Of a stretch of DNA of 64,000 bases, positions 16,054-26,308 are shown piece by piece (positions within the stretch are counted from its first letter, which is position 1; the number at the start of each line of letters is the position of its first letter). The position numbers were made by a program, and so were the translations under genes. The notes under the pieces are model-generated. The model worked only from the letters and a program-made list of their open reading frames with translations, ran no database searches and had not been told where the DNA came from. The stretch comes from Agromyces sp. CF514 (GTDB lineage Bacteria; Actinomycetota; Actinomycetes; Actinomycetales; Microbacteriaceae). Location: NCBI RefSeq assembly GCF_900113185.1, contig NZ_FOZD01000001.1, forward strand, positions 1,736,001 through 1,800,000. The letters are read 5' to 3'.

Positions 16054-16109
16054 ATTCTTGACATGATGTCGAGAATCGCTTACCTTGGGCGTGTCAAGAA
16101 TCCTTGACA
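16054..16109 (+). promoter_or_regulatory. Divergent promoter with two further palindromes
   Basis: TTGACA (16058-16063) and TACCTT (16081-16086) with 17-base spacing form a promoter for the membrane protein/XRE pair. ATTCTTGACA (16054-16063) / TGTCGAGAAT (16067-16076), one mismatch and 3-base spacer, overlaps the -35. TGTCAAG (16092-16098) / CTTGACA (16103-16109) with a 4-base spacer lies at the probable transcription start. Both share the half-site of the ArsR-side operator at 16005-16026, but the third is in the opposite polarity. Confidence 0.6.
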
Positions 16110-16127
16110 TATCTGAAGGGGGCGGCA

Positions 16128-16559
16128 GTGTCGTACGAAGAGAAGGGCGTCTGGTCGTTCCTGGCCATCGCCGTCATCGGCTACGCGGTCTACCTGGTCC
16201 TGCTGCTCCCGCGACTCGCGGGCACTCCGATCGGCGAGGTCGACTACGTCTGGCCGATGGTGTGGACCATCGGCGGCGCCATCGTCGCGGGCATCGTCTC
16301 GCGCATCCTGATCGAGATCGTCGCGCCGAGCGAGACCCATCGCGCCGATCAGCGCGACCGCGAGATCGAGCGCGCCGGAGAACGCGTCGGCAACTCGTTC
16401 GTCGTGATCGGCGCGCTCGCCGCGCTCGTCATGGCCTGGTTCGAGGTCGACTGGTTCTGGATCGCCAACGCGATCTACCTGTGCTTCGTGGTGAGCGGCA
16501 TCCTCGCGAGCCTCACGAGACTCGCGGCCTATCGCACCGGGGGGTTCCAGGAATGGTGA
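16128..16559 (+). CDS. Four-helix membrane protein paired with an XRE regulator
   Basis: 143-residue membrane protein: hydrophobic segments at about residues 9-26, 40-60, 88-105 and 112-130, with a charged cytoplasmic loop SETHRADQRDREIERAGERV between the second and third. It resembles the DUF2178-like proteins encoded with small XRE regulators, although I cannot assign a family with certainty. Start GTG at 16128 has the purine-rich GAAGGGGG a few bases upstream; an earlier in-frame ATG would lie inside the operator. It overlaps the XRE gene by seven bases. Confidence 0.75.
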   Translation: MSYEEKGVWSFLAIAVIGYAVYLVLLLPRLAGTPIGEVDYVWPMVWTIGGAIVAGIVSRILIEIVAPSETHRADQRDREIERAGERVGNSFVVIGALAALVMAWFEVDWFWIANAIYLCFVVSGILASLTRLAAYRTGGFQEW

Positions 16560-16774
16560 AGCCCACCCGCGTGACCAACGCGATCCGCGCCCTGCGGTTC
16601 GCCCACGGCGAGATGACCCAGGCCGACCTGGCCTCCCGCATCGGCGTCACGCGCCAGACCGTCATCGCCATCGAGCAGGGGCGCTACTCGCCGTCGCTCG
16701 AGCTGGCGTTCCAGATCGCGAGGGCGTTCGGGGTCGCGCTCGACGACGTGTTCCAGTACCCCGCAGGGGAGTGA
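16553..16774 (+). CDS. Small XRE-family HTH regulator
   Basis: 73-residue protein consisting of one Cro/C1-type helix-turn-helix: RVTNAIRALRFAHGEMTQADLASRIGVTRQTVIAIEQGRYSPSLELAFQIARAFGVALDDVFQY. This is the typical short YgzD-like regulator encoded after a small membrane protein. ATG 16553 overlaps the end of the membrane protein gene. It likely controls its own promoter, which places it and the divergent ArsR in competition for the TTGACA-type palindromes at 16005-16109. Confidence 0.9.
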   Translation: MVKPTRVTNAIRALRFAHGEMTQADLASRIGVTRQTVIAIEQGRYSPSLELAFQIARAFGVALDDVFQYPAGE

Positions 16775-16781
16775 ACGAGAC

Positions 16782-17831
16782 ATGACGACCATGAACCGGC
16801 AACACGTCGAGACCACGATGCGGGCGGTCGTGCAGCACCGGTACGGAGGGCCCGAGGTGCTCGCCCTCGAGACGGTTCCCGCGCCCGTGCCGAAGGCCGA
16901 CGAGATCCTGGTGGCCGTGCACGCGGCCGACGTCGCTTCGGGCGACGTGCGCGTCATGCGCGGCGAGCCGAAGCTGTTGCGGGCCTTCTTCGGGCTGCGC
17001 CGACCTCGGGTGCCGACCGTCGGCCGCGACATCGCCGGCGTCGTGGTCGCGATCGGGGCGGGGGTCACGAGGTTCTCCGTCGGCGACCGGGTGTGCGGCG
17101 AGTCGTCGCAGGGCGGCTGGGCCGAGCTCGTCGCGCTGCCCGAGCGGTTCGCCGTGCGCGTGCCGGACCACGTCGGATTCGCGGATGCCGCGACGCTGCC
17201 CGTCTCGGCGGGCACCGCACTGCAGGGCCTGCGCCTCGCGGGCATCGACCCCGTGCGCCGGGCGGGCGCCGACACCGCCGAGGGCGGCGAGGCGCGGCCG
17301 AGGCTGCTCGTGATCGGCGCCTCGGGTGGCGTCGGCGGTTTCGCCGTGCAGCTGGCGGCCCTCGCCGGGTGCGAGGTAGTGGGGGTCGGCAGCGCCGACA
17401 AGGCCGAGCACGTGCTCGCGCTCGGTGCCTCGGCCGCGCTCGATCGCCGCACGGCGTGGGCGTCGGCCGAACCCGAGGGCTCCTACGACGCGGTGTTCGA
17501 CCTGGCGGGCGCGCAGGCGCTCGGCGAACTCGCGCGGCTCGTGCGTCGCGGCGGCACGGTCGTGCTGTCGGCGGGCGGCGATGACGGATGGCTCGGGCCG
17601 ATGCCACGACTGCTCGCGGCGACCGTGCGCAATCCGTTCACGCCCGTCGCGCTCAGGCCGCTCGCCGCTGCTCGCGACGTCGCCGACCTCGAGGCGCTCG
17701 TCGGGCTGGTCGCTGACGGACGCATCCGGTCGATGATCGACCGAGTGGTTCCGCTGGCCGAAGCGGCTTCGGCCGCACGTGACTTCCTGGCCGGCCGGGT
17801 GCGAGGCAAGCTCGTGCTCGAGGCGCGCTGA
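16782..17831 (+). CDS. Medium-chain NAD(P)-dependent alcohol dehydrogenase/quinone reductase
   Basis: 349-residue zinc-independent MDR oxidoreductase. The N-terminal GroES-like domain contains RAVVQHRYGGPEVLALETVP and PTVGRDIAGVVVAIGAGV. The Rossmann domain carries VIGASGGVGGFAVQLAALAG (about residues 182-205). No cysteine ligands for catalytic zinc are present, as in the quinone reductase-like branch. It follows the XRE gene by seven bases, so it is probably the third gene of that operon and may be the XRE-regulated enzyme. ATG 16818 (MRAVVQ) is an alternative start. Confidence 0.88.
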   Translation: MTTMNRQHVETTMRAVVQHRYGGPEVLALETVPAPVPKADEILVAVHAADVASGDVRVMRGEPKLLRAFFGLRRPRVPTVGRDIAGVVVAIGAGVTRFSVGDRVCGESSQGGWAELVALPERFAVRVPDHVGFADAATLPVSAGTALQGLRLAGIDPVRRAGADTAEGGEARPRLLVIGASGGVGGFAVQLAALAGCEVVGVGSADKAEHVLALGASAALDRRTAWASAEPEGSYDAVFDLAGAQALGELARLVRRGGTVVLSAGGDDGWLGPMPRLLAATVRNPFTPVALRPLAAARDVADLEALVGLVADGRIRSMIDRVVPLAEAASAARDFLAGRVRGKLVLEAR

Positions 17832-17905
17832 GGGTCGTGCTCGCAACAGGGGTCGCAACCGGCATTCGCGCCCGGCCGGTTCGGGTCCATCACCCCGTCG
17901 GTCGA

Positions 17906-18844
17906 TCACCCGCTCCGGACCTCATCGACGACGTCTTCGACGGCCGCGGTGACGAGAGCCGGCTGCTCGACCTGGATTCCGTGACCGCTGTCGGTATCGC
18001 TCACGTGCGTCGCGTGCAGCGACTCGGCGAGCTCGGACTGGGCGGCCAGCCAGGCAGGCCAGGTCGATTCGCCCGGCGTCACCTGCAGATCCCACGGCCG
18101 ATCTGACGACAGCACGACGGTCGGCACGGCGGGCGGTGCGTCGGCGCTGTCGAACTCCGTCAGCGTGGGCACGTAGGCGGGGCTCTCGGCATCGCCCGAG
18201 CGGGCGCCCTCGATGGCGCCCATCCACGCCCGCCATTGCTCGGCGGTGAGGCTCTGCTCGAGGTGGGTCGACGCGGAGTCCACCAGCACGAGGCCCTCGG
18301 TCGACTCCGGATGCGTGCGCGCGAACAGTTGAACGATGAGTCCTCCCCACGAGGCGCCCACCAAGACGTAGGGGCCGGTCTCGTCGGCAGCCGTGAGCAG
18401 CGCGTCGAGGTCCTCGACCCCCTGCCGGGCGGTCGTCGGCTGGGGCACCGGCGTGCTGGACGTCGGAGAGCCGTCGTCAAGGGTCACGCCCGGGCGATCG
18501 TACGCGCAGACCCTGGTGGATTCGGCGACGGCGGCGAAGACCGGCTCGACGGCGGGTTCCGACGCCGGTGAACCGGAGGGCGAGCCTGCGCCCGTGCTCG
18601 GCAGGGTGCTCCATTCGTCGGCGCCGCCGCCCGTACCCGAGACGAAGACGACCGTCGGCGACCCGGACCCGCGACAGGCGAGGAACATCTCGCGCCCGTC
18701 GCCGATGGCGACCAGGCCCGACCTGATGCCGCTCTGCGGTGCCGGGCGCTCTGAGGAATCCGGGGGCGCGCTCGGCAGGGCGGTCGCGCAACCGCTCAAC
18801 GTGAGCGCGACCGCTGCCGCGGCCGCCGTCGCCCTGAAGCGCAT
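17906..18844 (-). CDS. Alpha/beta hydrolase lipoprotein
   Basis: 312-residue secreted lipoprotein. The signal peptide ends at lipobox LTLSGC (Cys19). The hydrolase domain has an oxyanion region VFVSGTGGGADEW, the nucleophile elbow VGASWGG (near residue 150) and a catalytic His in DTDSGHGIQ, with an acid candidate in LSSDRPW. It lacks obvious specificity markers. It is transcribed towards the MDR gene and stands alone. A weak inverted repeat (AACCGG 17857-17862 / CCGGTT 17876-17881) lies between the two convergent genes. Confidence 0.85.
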   Translation of the reverse strand: MRFRATAAAAAVALTLSGCATALPSAPPDSSERPAPQSGIRSGLVAIGDGREMFLACRGSGSPTVVFVSGTGGGADEWSTLPSTGAGSPSGSPASEPAVEPVFAAVAESTRVCAYDRPGVTLDDGSPTSSTPVPQPTTARQGVEDLDALLTAADETGPYVLVGASWGGLIVQLFARTHPESTEGLVLVDSASTHLEQSLTAEQWRAWMGAIEGARSGDAESPAYVPTLTEFDSADAPPAVPTVVLSSDRPWDLQVTPGESTWPAWLAAQSELAESLHATHVSDTDSGHGIQVEQPALVTAAVEDVVDEVRSG

Positions 18845-18944
18845 GACCCCTCCGTCGTCGACTTCAGAAGGTGTTACGCGAAATCTAGCGGATGCCTCGC
18901 AGAACGGCGCCCGACGTCCGCGGCTCGCGCCGACCCGTGAAGGC

Positions 18945-20735
18945 TCAGCCCCAGGACGGCAGCCAGAAGTGCAGTTGCCGGAAGTCGGGCGTGATCGGCA
19001 TCGCCGACCAGAGCGGGTAGAAGAACGCGGAGACGAGCACCGCGAGCACGAGGTAGACGCCGACGGTGGCGATGCCGCGCTCGCGGCGCCACCAGACGTC
19101 GTCGCGATCGCCGAGGATGAGCCCGGCGACCGCGGTCAGCCCGAGGATGAGGTACGGCTCGAACGCGATCGAGTAGAACTGGAACACCGTGCGGTCGAGG
19201 TACATGAGCCACGGCAGGTACCCGGCCGCGAGCCCGAGCAGGATGAGTCCGACCTGCCATTCGCGGTAGCGGGCCAGCCGGTAGACGAGGTAGAGGCATG
19301 CTGCCGCGGCGGCCCACCAGATGAGCGGGTTGCCGAGGCCGATGATCGACGACCAGCACGTGTCGCCGCCGCATCCGCCCGACCCGTCGTCGGTCGACGC
19401 GAAGTACATGTTCGTGGGCCGGATCATGAACAGCCAGGTGAGCGGGTTGGACTGCCACGGATGCTCCGCGTGCACGCCGATGTGGTACTGATAGGCCGAA
19501 TCGTGGTACTTCCAGAGGCTCTGCAGCGCGAGCGGCACCCACGAGAACACGCCGGTCGCCCGGTTGGCGGGGTCGTCGGCCCAGTGCCGGTCGTAGCCGC
19601 CGTCGGTGGTGAGCCAGCCGGTCCACGACGCGAGGTAGACGACGAACGCGACCGGTACGTAGAGCAGGAACGTGACCGGGCCCTGCTTCAACAGCGCGCC
19701 CGTGGCCCAGAACGGCACGCCTGCGCGGCGCCGCGCGAGCAGGTCGACGAGCACGAGGTAGAGGCCGAACGCGGCGAGGAACCACAGCCCTGACCACTTG
19801 ACCGCGGTCGTGGCGCCGAACGCGGCGCCCGCGGCGATCACCCACGGCCGCGACCAGAGCGCCGGACCGTAATGCGGTTCGTAGCCCGAGGCCCTGGCCG
19901 CGTCGAGGCCCCGATGCAGGCGGTCGCGCGCCCAGCCTCGGTCGAGCAGCACGAACCAGAAGCCGAGCAGGGCGAACAGCATGACCCAGTTGTCGAGCAG
20001 CGCCACGCGCGACATCACGATCGCGTTGCCGTCGATCGCGAAGAGCAGGCCCGCGAAGACCGCGAGGATCGTCGACGGCCACAACCGGCGCGCGACCATC
20101 ATGAGGATGAAGACCGCCGCCGTGCCCGCGAGCGCGGTCGTCGCGCGCCACCAGAACGCGCTCTCGGCGCCGCCGAGTCCCATGCCGAGCGCGATCATCC
20201 ACTTGCCGAGCGGCGGGTGCACGACGTACACGCCGTCATCGGAGAACGTGTCGGTGTCGCCGTTCGCGAACCCCTCGTCGGCGCCGTCCGGCCAGGTCGA
20301 CTCGTAGCCGTTGTTCCAGAGGCTCCACGCGTCCTTCACGTAGTAGGTCTCGTCGAAGACGATCGCCTGCGGGTGCCCGAGGTTCCAGAATCGCAGCACC
20401 GCCGCGAGCAGCACCACGAGGGCCGGGCCGCCCCAGTACCAGAGAGCGCGTCGGCGCGGGGTCGCCAGCATGCGCGCCCACCAGTCGTCGAGCCGCGTGC
20501 CGCGGGACTCGGGCTCCGCATCGGCCACGGGTTCCGCTTCGGCCGCGCGCTCCGCGTCGGCCGCGGGCTCCGGTTCGGGTGCGAGCACGGCCCCTGCGCC
20601 TGCATCGGTCCCGAGGTCTGCGCCGGCCGCCTCGCGGGCGCGCTCGTCAGCGAGGTCGACGGATGCCGCGGCGGGCTGCTCGGCGGCGACAGGCCGGGTG
20701 TCGGGGGAGCCCACGGCATCCGTTCCTGAAGTCAT
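18945..20735 (-). CDS. pmt: Protein O-mannosyltransferase (dolichyl/polyprenyl-phosphate-mannose:protein mannosyltransferase)
   Basis: 596-residue GT39 enzyme that transfers mannose from polyprenyl-phosphate-mannose to secreted proteins. The first about 90 residues are an Ala/Glu-rich cytoplasmic tail. About eleven membrane segments follow. The family's first-loop acidic motif is IVFDETYYVKDAWSLWNNGYE, and VYVVHPPLGKWMIALGM is the conserved HPPxGK motif. The order pmt divergent from rsmI, followed by metG, is a conserved actinobacterial arrangement. ATG 20735 was preferred to the earlier GTG because it lies next to a TACTCT -10-like hexamer. The 2,230-residue surface protein in this window, rich in Thr/Ser/Ala/Pro, is a plausible substrate (inference). 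Confidence 0.93.
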   Translation of the reverse strand: MTSGTDAVGSPDTRPVAAEQPAAASVDLADERAREAAGADLGTDAGAGAVLAPEPEPAADAERAAEAEPVADAEPESRGTRLDDWWARMLATPRRRALWYWGGPALVVLLAAVLRFWNLGHPQAIVFDETYYVKDAWSLWNNGYESTWPDGADEGFANGDTDTFSDDGVYVVHPPLGKWMIALGMGLGGAESAFWWRATTALAGTAAVFILMMVARRLWPSTILAVFAGLLFAIDGNAIVMSRVALLDNWVMLFALLGFWFVLLDRGWARDRLHRGLDAARASGYEPHYGPALWSRPWVIAAGAAFGATTAVKWSGLWFLAAFGLYLVLVDLLARRRAGVPFWATGALLKQGPVTFLLYVPVAFVVYLASWTGWLTTDGGYDRHWADDPANRATGVFSWVPLALQSLWKYHDSAYQYHIGVHAEHPWQSNPLTWLFMIRPTNMYFASTDDGSGGCGGDTCWSSIIGLGNPLIWWAAAAACLYLVYRLARYREWQVGLILLGLAAGYLPWLMYLDRTVFQFYSIAFEPYLILGLTAVAGLILGDRDDVWWRRERGIATVGVYLVLAVLVSAFFYPLWSAMPITPDFRQLHFWLPSWG

Positions 20736-20809
20736 GCGCCCCAGAGTAACCCGGGCGGCGCGTCGGGGAGCCGACACTCCACACGGCCGCGTGCGGGAGA
20801 CTGGTGGAC

Positions 20810-21631
20810 ATGATCATCCTCGCGGCGACGCCCATCGGAAACCTCGGCGACGCGTCGGTGCGCCTGCGCGAGGCGCTCGAGGAGGCGCAGGTCGTCGCCT
20901 CCGAGGACACGCGCGTCACGCAGCGCCTGCTCGCGGGCCTCGGCATCGCGAACCGGCCGCGGCTCATCGCCCTGCACGAGCACAACGAGCGGCAGAAGGC
21001 GGCCGAGCTCGTCGAGCTGGCGCGCGACACGGACCTGCTCGTGCTGAGCGACGCGGGCATGCCGACCGTCTCGGATCCGGGGTTCCCGCTCGTGCAGGCC
21101 GCGGTCGCCGCCGGCGTCGACGTGACGGCGATCCCCGGGCCGAGCGCGGTGATCACCGCGCTCGCCGTGGCGGGCCTGCCGACCGACCGGTTCTCGTTCG
21201 AGGGCTTCCTGCCGCGCAAGGCCGGCGATCGCTCGCGGCGGCTCTCCGAGCTCGCGGGCGACCGGCGCACGCTGGTGTTCTTCGAGGGCCCGTCGCGCCT
21301 GGCGGCGAGTCTCACCGCGCTCGCCGACGCGTTCGGCCCCGATCGGCAGGCGGCGGTGTGCCGCGAACTCACGAAGCTGCACGAGGAGGTGCGGCGCGGC
21401 GGGCTGGCCGAGCTGGCCGAGTGGGCCGAAGCGGGCGTGCGCGGCGAGATCTGCATCGTCGTCGCCGGAGCCGAGGCGCAGGCGGCGGATGCCACGACGG
21501 CCCTCGACCGCGTGCTCGAGCTCGCGGCATCCGGAACCCGGCTGAAGGACGCGGCCTCGCTCGTGGCGGCCGAGACCGGTCTCGGCAAGCGCGACCTCTA
21601 CGAGGCGGCCCTGGCGGCCCGATCGCGCTGA
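20810..21631 (+). CDS. rsmI: 16S rRNA (cytidine-1402-2'-O)-methyltransferase
   Basis: 273-residue tetrapyrrole-methylase-fold enzyme that methylates C1402 in the ribosomal P site. It starts MIILAATPIGNLGDASVRLREALEEAQVVASEDTRVTQRLL, the exact RsmI N-terminus. It contains VLSDAGMPTVSDPGFPLV, IPGPSAVITAL and FYEGPSR-like VFFEGPSRL motifs and a C-terminal LKDAASLVAAETGLGKRDLYEAAL region. ATG 20810 fits the family start; a GTG two codons earlier (20804) is possible. Divergent from pmt. Confidence 0.96.
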   Translation: MIILAATPIGNLGDASVRLREALEEAQVVASEDTRVTQRLLAGLGIANRPRLIALHEHNERQKAAELVELARDTDLLVLSDAGMPTVSDPGFPLVQAAVAAGVDVTAIPGPSAVITALAVAGLPTDRFSFEGFLPRKAGDRSRRLSELAGDRRTLVFFEGPSRLAASLTALADAFGPDRQAAVCRELTKLHEEVRRGGLAELAEWAEAGVRGEICIVVAGAEAQAADATTALDRVLELAASGTRLKDAASLVAAETGLGKRDLYEAALAARSR

Positions 21632-21732
21632 CGTCGCGCGGCGCCTGTGCCCCGGCTGGCAATACCTGAGATTCCGTCCCCATTTCGGGGGGTTCTGGCG
21701 GACAATGGGAGTACAGCACAAGGAGGTGCGAC

Positions 21733-22830
21733 ATGGCCCACGAAGTCAGGTTCGCAGCGTTCGGCGGCCCCGAGGTGCTCGAGATCGCCGAGATGCCGGT
21801 TCCCGAGCCGGGTGAGGGCGAGGTGCTCGTCGAGGTGTACTCGGCCGGGCTCAACCCCGTCGACAGCGCGATCCGCCGCGGCGAGCATCCCGAGCGATGG
21901 CGGGTCGAACCGCCGTCGGGCCAGGGCCGCGACCTCGCGGGCCAGGTGATCGCGACCGGTCCGGGCGCCACTCGGTTCGCGCGCGGCGACGAGGTGCTCG
22001 GATTCGTCGACCGCGGCGCGCAGGCCACGCACGTGGTCGTGCCGCAGGACAACCTCATCGCGCGCCCGCCCGCGCTCTCGTGGGAGGTCGCCGGTTCGCT
22101 CTACACCGCGGGCACCACGGCATGGACGATCATCGAGGGGCTCGGGCTCCAGCCCAACGACACGGTCGTCGTGACGGCCGCGGCGGGCGGCGTCGGATGC
22201 CTCGCGGCGCAGTTGGCACGGCTGCGCGGCGCAGCGGTCATCGGCACCGCGCCCGACGCGCGATTCGACTTCCTGCGTCAGTTCGGCGTGATCCCGGTCT
22301 CGTACGGACCCGACCTCGCCGAGCGGGTGCGCGAACTCGCCCCGCACCCCGTGAGCGTGTTCCTCGACTTCCTCGGCGGCGAGGCCGCGGAGGCGCGCGC
22401 CCTCGGCGTGGTGCCGTCGCGGGTGTTCACCCTCACCGACTGGGACGCCGTCGAGCGCGAGGACGCCGTGCGTGCCGGCGCGGGCGACGTGATCGCGCTG
22501 AGCAGGGTCGCCGCGCTCGTCTCCGCCCGCCGCATCCGCCTGCCGATCGCCGACATCTTCCCGCTCGACCGCGTCGGCGACGCCTACCGCGCGCTCGAGA
22601 AGCGCGAGGCGCCGGGCAAGATCGTGCTCGGCATGCGCGTGGTCGACTACCCCAACCAGAAGGTCAGGGAGCCCGAGCTGAAGCAGCAGGACGTCACGCT
22701 CGGCGTGCCCACCGAGCACGCCCACGTCGACGTCGAGGAGGCCGTTCCGGCGGCGATCGGAGACGGCAGCGTACGGCGTCGTCGTCGCGAGGCGAACGCC
22801 CGCGCGACGGCCGATGCCGGTGGCGAGTAA
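21733..22830 (+). CDS. NADP-dependent MDR oxidoreductase with C-terminal extension
   Basis: 365-residue quinone oxidoreductase-like MDR protein. It opens HEVRFAAFGGPEVLEIAEMPVPEPGEG, and has GRDLAGQVIATGPGATRFARGD, an NADP-binding VVTAAAGGVGCLAAQLARLRGA, and the closing KREAPGKIVLGM, where related proteins usually stop. About 48 further residues follow, charged and ending in RRRRREANARATADAGGE, not typical of the family. A strong ribosome site AGGAGG (about 21722) supports ATG 21733. It sits between rsmI and metG with no obvious pathway link. Confidence 0.87.
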   Translation: MAHEVRFAAFGGPEVLEIAEMPVPEPGEGEVLVEVYSAGLNPVDSAIRRGEHPERWRVEPPSGQGRDLAGQVIATGPGATRFARGDEVLGFVDRGAQATHVVVPQDNLIARPPALSWEVAGSLYTAGTTAWTIIEGLGLQPNDTVVVTAAAGGVGCLAAQLARLRGAAVIGTAPDARFDFLRQFGVIPVSYGPDLAERVRELAPHPVSVFLDFLGGEAAEARALGVVPSRVFTLTDWDAVEREDAVRAGAGDVIALSRVAALVSARRIRLPIADIFPLDRVGDAYRALEKREAPGKIVLGMRVVDYPNQKVREPELKQQDVTLGVPTEHAHVDVEEAVPAAIGDGSVRRRRREANARATADAGGE

Positions 22831-22858
22831 CGCGGCGATCGGGGCATCCGCTCGCCCG

Positions 22859-22864
22859 TAGGAT
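22859..22864 (+). promoter_or_regulatory. -10 hexamer TAGGAT of metG
   Basis: TAGGAT ends seven bases before the metG ATG at 22872, with no room for a ribosome-binding site; the message is probably leaderless. Confidence 0.45.
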
Positions 22865-22871
22865 TGACGTC

Positions 22872-24437
<1,566 letters not shown>

Positions 24438-24486
24438 TCCGCTCGGGCGACACGGCGGCCGTGCGGGCGACCACCGGGTGCACGCC

Positions 24487-25380
24487 GTGACCGCCGAGCA
24501 CCTGCGCACGCGCGACGACGGCGGGCGGCCGGTCGAGTACCCGCCGCCGCCCGAGGGCCTCGCGGTCGGCGTCTACGACAACCACACGCACCTCGAGATC
24601 GCCGACGGCGCGCTGCCGCTGAGCGTGCACGAGCACCTCGAGCGCGCTGCATCCGTCGGCGTGATCGGTGCGGTCCAGGTGGGCACGGATGTCGCGACGA
24701 GCCGGTGGTCGGCCGAGGCCGCCGCGCGCGAGCCGCGCCTGCTCGCCGCGGTCGCCCTGCATCCCAACGAGGCCCCCGAGCTCGAGGCCGCGGGCACGCT
24801 CGACGACGCGCTCGCCGTGATCGACGAGCTCGCCGCGCAGCCCCGCGTGCGGGCGGTCGGCGAGACGGGGCTCGACTTCTTCCGCACGGGCGACGACGGC
24901 CGGCCGGCCCAGTTCCGCGCGTTCGAGGCGCACATCGACATCGCCAAGCGGCACGACGTCGCCATGCAGATCCACGACCGCGACGCGCACGACGACGTCG
25001 TGGCGACCCTGCGACGGGTGGGCGCGCCCGAGCGCACGGTGTTCCACTGCTTCTCGGGCGGCGGTGAGCTGGCGCGGCTCGCGGCATCCGAGGGCTGGTA
25101 CCTCTCGTTCGCGGGCAACGTGACGTTCAAGAACGCCGAGAACCTGCGCGACGCCCTGCGGGTCGCCCCCCGCGATCGCATCCTCGTCGAGACGGATGCC
25201 CCGTACCTCACCCCCGCACCGCTGCGCGGGCGCCCGAACGCGCCGTACCTCGTGCCGCACACCGTGCGCTTCATGGCCGACGTGCTCGGCGCCGACCTCG
25301 ACGAGCTCTGCTCCGATCTCGCGTCGAACACGCGCCGCGTGTACGGCTCGTGGGAGGATGAAGCCCGTGTGGGGGAGTGA
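24487..25380 (+). CDS. tatD: TatD-family metal-dependent deoxyribonuclease
   Basis: 297-residue TIM-barrel hydrolase. The metal-binding HxH is in YDNHTHLEIADG. Further ligands lie in AVGETGLDFFR, QIHDRDAHDD, VFHCFSGG and ETDAPYLTP, the full TatD set. TatD enzymes act as 3'-5' exonucleases on single-stranded DNA/RNA and in DNA repair. The first about 30 residues are a hydrophilic lead (HLRTRDDGGRPVEYPPPPEG) common in actinobacterial copies. GTG 24487 was chosen; GTG 24478 is an alternative three codons earlier. Confidence 0.94.
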   Translation: MTAEHLRTRDDGGRPVEYPPPPEGLAVGVYDNHTHLEIADGALPLSVHEHLERAASVGVIGAVQVGTDVATSRWSAEAAAREPRLLAAVALHPNEAPELEAAGTLDDALAVIDELAAQPRVRAVGETGLDFFRTGDDGRPAQFRAFEAHIDIAKRHDVAMQIHDRDAHDDVVATLRRVGAPERTVFHCFSGGGELARLAASEGWYLSFAGNVTFKNAENLRDALRVAPRDRILVETDAPYLTPAPLRGRPNAPYLVPHTVRFMADVLGADLDELCSDLASNTRRVYGSWEDEARVGE

Positions 25381-25422
25381 ACGACCGATCGGCCGTGGGG
25401 CGTCCGGCGTGAGGTGCGACGC

Positions 25423-26304
25423 GTGAACGCGCATCGCCATGAGGCCGAGGGTGCGCCGGCGATCGCGCGCCTGCTGGGGCCGGCCGAGATCCGCGACCTC
25501 GCCGAACTGCTCGACGTGACGCCGACGAAGAAGCTCGGCCAGAACTTCGTGCACGACGGCAACACCGTGCGGCGCATCGTGCAGGTCGCCGGCGTGCAGC
25601 CCGGCGAGACCGTGCTCGAGATCGGGCCCGGACTCGGATCCCTCACGCTCGGCCTGCTCGAGGCCGGCGCCGACGTCATCGCCGTCGAGATCGACAAGCG
25701 CCTCGCAGCGCAGTTGCCGCACACGGCGGGCGTCATGCAGCCCGGCACGAGCCTCACGGTCGTCACCGAAGACGCGCTGCGCGTCACCGAGCTCCCGGGC
25801 GAGCCCGTGCGGCTCGTCGCGAACCTGCCCTACAACGTCTCCGTGCCGGTGCTGCTGCACCTGCTCGAGCACTTCGACTCGTTGCAGTCGGGCATCGTCA
25901 TGGTGCAGGCCGAGGTGGGGCACCGCCTCGCCGCCGAACCCGGCTCGAAGGTCTACGGCGCTCCGAGCCTGAAGGCTGCGTGGTACGGCGAGTGGCGCAC
26001 GGCCGGCCAGGTCTCGCGCATGGTGTTCTGGCCCGTGCCGAACGTGGACTCCGTGCTCGTCGGCTTCGAGCGCGGCACCCAGCCGGGCACGATCGCCGAA
26101 CGCCGTGCGACCTTCGCGCTCATCGATGCCGCGTTCCAGCAGCGCCGCAAGATGCTGCGCCAGTCCCTCTCCGGCGCGCTCGGCGGGTCTGCCGCCGCGG
26201 CGAGCGAGGTGCTCGAACGCGCGGGCGTCGCGCCAGAGGCCCGCGGCGAGCAGCTCGTGATCGGCGACTTCCTCCGCATCGCCCGGGCCTTCGAGGGGGC
26301 CTGA
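25423..26304 (+). CDS. rsmA: 16S rRNA (adenine1518/1519-N6)-dimethyltransferase
   Basis: 293-residue KsgA enzyme that dimethylates two adenines in helix 45 of 16S rRNA. The SAM site is [19 protein letters not shown] and the catalytic motif [15 protein letters not shown]. The [11 protein letters not shown] segment before the SAM site is also diagnostic. The C-terminal helical domain is complete. GTG 25423 is preferred, with GAGG a few bases upstream; GTG 25414 is also in frame. ispE follows after four bases. No rpfB gene lies between tatD and rsmA, unlike in mycobacteria. Confidence 0.96.
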   Translation: MNAHRHEAEGAPAIARLLGPAEIRDLAELLDVTPTKKLGQNFVHDGNTVRRIVQVAGVQPGETVLEIGPGLGSLTLGLLEAGADVIAVEIDKRLAAQLPHTAGVMQPGTSLTVVTEDALRVTELPGEPVRLVANLPYNVSVPVLLHLLEHFDSLQSGIVMVQAEVGHRLAAEPGSKVYGAPSLKAAWYGEWRTAGQVSRMVFWPVPNVDSVLVGFERGTQPGTIAERRATFALIDAAFQQRRKMLRQSLSGALGGSAAAASEVLERAGVAPEARGEQLVIGDFLRIARAFEGA

Positions 26305-26308
26305 TCCC

